From the NCBI GenBank assembly GCA_964019415.1, contig OZ025885.1, positions 807,501 through 871,500 of the forward strand: a stretch of 64,000 bases of DNA. The letters run 5' to 3'. The position numbers and the translations under genes were made by a program. This document shows positions 61,721 to 64,000 of the stretch, piece after piece. The notes beneath the pieces were generated by a model. It searched no databases. It had not been told where the DNA came from and saw only the letters and a list, made by a program, of their open reading frames with translations. The first letter of the stretch is position 1, and each line of letters begins with the position of its first letter. The stretch is from Ianthella basta (Eukaryota; Porifera; Demospongiae; Verongiida; Ianthellidae).

Positions 61721-61988
61721 GAGTAGTTACTGTATGTAGCTACTGAGTGCGGTGTGCTACACTTGTTCTACTGTTCTCCTCTCTCCTTCCCTCCTCTTTC
61801 TCCTCTGCATGTCCATAGAGTCTTGCTGTCCTCTTTCTCCTCCCTCAACCCACTGACAAAACTGTCAAACTAAAGGCACACAAACCAGTGGAGGCACTGT
61901 CCGTGATGTTTGTGTTGGCCCACCTCTGGATGGGGTACTTTATTGACCTTTACACCAAAGCCCACTGACCTGTTTCTCCATGCATGCC

Positions 61989-62003
61989 ACACACACACAC
62001 ACG

Positions 62004-62060
<57 letters not shown>
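61989..62060. repeat. (CA)n microsatellite in the UbiA 3' UTR, block 3
   Basis: CA repeat with two CG steps, about 20 bases after the stop. Confidence 0.96.
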
Positions 62061-62062
<2 letters not shown>

Positions 62063-62431
62063 GTACAACACCTTCACATGGTGTACCATTAGCCATAGCT
62101 TGCTAGCAGAGCTCTCTTTTCTGCTGTTGAAGTCATAGAGCAATTGGACACCTGTTTGTTTTGTTGTCAGATCTATTTCTTCCACTCATTACAAGTTGAC
62201 TGCACTTTGCAGTCTAGTAATTAGCTAGTTAGTTTGCCACTGCTTGAAGATGATTTGAAGCTCTCAATGGAGCCTGATATCTGAGCTATCTACGTGCATG
62301 TATTGTACGTTTGAAAGAGATTGTCGCAAGTATAACTAATAAATAGCAGCAGTACTGCGTATAGTGATAACTATAGTATTAATATAAATTTGCTAAAGCT
62401 CTGAGGGGTTTCCCCTGTTCCGATCTGAAAA

Positions 62432-64000
62432 ATGGCTGCTAGTGTACATGTCAAAGATGAGAGTGCACCAAATGTGGGGAAATTCCACCCAAAGTGTTGG
62501 GAGGGCGTCAAGTTGAGCAAGGACAGGAGAACGGCCAGTGGAGATGTTGCTAGCGAGTTGTGCGTCGCGCTTTCAAACGATCCTATTCCGAATACGTTCA
62601 ATTTCACAGTGAAGGTTTTGCAGGAAGGCTGGAGTGTAAGTCCGACCAGTGCAGCCTCCATCCCTCACACATTAGACGCACCTTACATGGCTGGAGGTGC
62701 TGTGCATGTAATCCACTGCTGCCTATTCTTTGTATGAAGTGTCTACTGGTACCTATTACCACTGAGCATGTACAGTCGTGATTGGTGACATGCAACAGGC
62801 AGTTTGTGGCTAGGGTGAGGTAGTGTTGGCTGTAATAGTTTCATTTGTCCCCACTTGCCACTACCTGGTCAGTGGGAGTAGCAGGCCTATACAGGGGGGA
62901 GGAGGGGGAGGGAGTGGGGTTTGTTTGGTTTGTACAAATCTCTCTTCAAGGATCTGTGGTGCATGAAATTCAGAATCTATCCATATGTCTCCTGATCATT
63001 ACTTACTATTTACACTGTCTGGCATTTGTTGTGAAGTCATTGAGTAGCAAATTTTACCGATAAACATTTCTTCCCTGAATGTAACCCCCTTTTGAAACCC
63101 TTCTTACTGGCCTGAGTAGCCTTGGCCTTCTTTGTATGTTGTGATGGCATAGTAGCTAGCTACACAGGACATGGTTTGCATTAGGAGGTGGATCAGTTGT
63201 TGATAGTGTACAGTAGTAGCTAATGTCATAATGTGTACATAAGGATGTGATTGCTGTCTCTACACTTCTCCCTCCTCACCCAGTCACCTTGCTCATTGCT
63301 TCATTCCTTCCCTCCACTTCTCATGTTAGTCTAACCAGTCCCTTTAACACTATACATTGTAATATAGCCACCTGATCAGCGTTGCCATTTCATTTATGTA
63401 TGTATGTGAATATATATCTACCTCACCATTAATGCATGTCTGTCAGACTCTATACGGCCTTCATTGTGCCTTGTACTGTGTATGGACTACTGTATAGTAG
63501 TACCTTTAGCCATGGGCAACGGGAGACTATAATCACTAGGGTAATTGCATGTACACTTAGGCCCCACGTGGTGATGTTTTCGTTGAACAAATATCACTTG
63601 TGTGTGTTTACATGGAAACATAACGACAAAGGTGCTATATTTGGAGTGATCAAAACATGTGTGATGTAACATTGCAAAATTCCCGTTTCCCATATATGGT
63701 GTGTACTGTGTCAGTTGTTGAGATGTTAGTTTGATGTGATAATACATCTAGTGTGCTGTGTTGTCTGGATGTTCAATTGCAGGATCTTTGTGTTGGTGTC
63801 ACAACCAAAAGTCCAGACAGTGGACCACTGCCACAGAGTTATAGTGACATTAGGAACAACAGTGACCAGTTCTGGCGTGTTGGGATTAGGACTAGTGACT
63901 GTACAGCATGGCACAAGAGACAGGAGAGAGTACTGCAGTGGGACCTGGATGACTCACCAGGCAACACATTTGGTGTTGCTGTGTCAGAGAAAGGAGAGCT
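62432..64000 (+). CDS. NHR-RING-TRAF-type zinc finger gene, block 3 (5' part, runs off the window)
   Basis: Exon 1 at 62432-62635 (68 codons, phase 0) has the clearest NHR start of the three copies: KFHPKCWEGVKLSKDRRTAS, then VALSNDPIPNTFNFTVKVL. Exon 2 begins at 63783 (DLCVGVTTKSPDSGPLP) and is open to the window end through FWRVGI, LQWDLDDSPGNTFGVAVSEK. Amino-acid differences from block 1 are many in exon 1 and few in exon 2. The RING and zinc-finger exon should lie just beyond 64000. No defect is seen. Confidence 0.85.

Overview
The window is animal nuclear DNA. All protein genes are split by short GT-AG introns, and the families are metazoan: EIF2B4, mitochondrial EF-Ts, a PHF20-type Tudor protein, SLC17 and SLC2 transporters, a Neuralized (NHR)-RING protein and an ABCA transporter. 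Compact introns, many foldback elements and very frequent (CA)n/(GT)n and C/T-rich tracts fit an invertebrate, perhaps a sponge or other non-bilaterian. That placement is an impression. There is one 200-N assembly gap at 8547-8746.

Region 1 (1-9.3 kb) holds ordinary single-copy genes: the 3' part of EIF2B4 (+), TSFM (-, convergent with EIF2B4) and a PHF20-like gene (+, divergent from TSFM with a very short shared promoter).

Region 2 (9.3-11.5 kb) is an element with inverted ends. It encloses an antisense open frame with the zinc-knuckle and restriction-like endonuclease part of a non-LTR retrotransposon.

Region 3 (11.6-43.7 kb) is a head-to-tail array of five apparently intact eight-exon SLC17 (sialin-like) genes, here A to E, plus the wreck of a sixth at 25.3-27.7 kb. 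An SLC2 sugar-transporter gene lies on the opposite strand between B and the wreck. The copies differ at the residue equivalent to sialin His183, so they may not all couple to protons in the same way. The introns carry mobile DNA: a Mutator-like element with a captured RecQ-helicase exon (15454-15995), foldback MITEs, and short elements with 12-13 bp target duplications, two of which carry a hammerhead-ribozyme-like core.

Region 4 (44.9-64 kb) is a threefold tandem duplication of a block ordered UbiA-type membrane prenyltransferase, then NHR-RING-TRAF-zinc-finger gene, then 5' end of an ABCA gene. Block 1 has intact UbiA and NHR genes. Block 2 is scrambled and pseudogenised. Block 3 has a UbiA copy lacking the first exon and the 29-codon exon 6, and an NHR gene that is intact as far as the window goes. 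The truncated ABCA pieces predict a complete ABCA gene beyond position 64000.

I see no rRNA, tRNA or CRISPR. Exon limits were set by hand from splice signals, reading phase and comparison between duplicate copies. Homology statements rest on recognised motifs, not on database searches.
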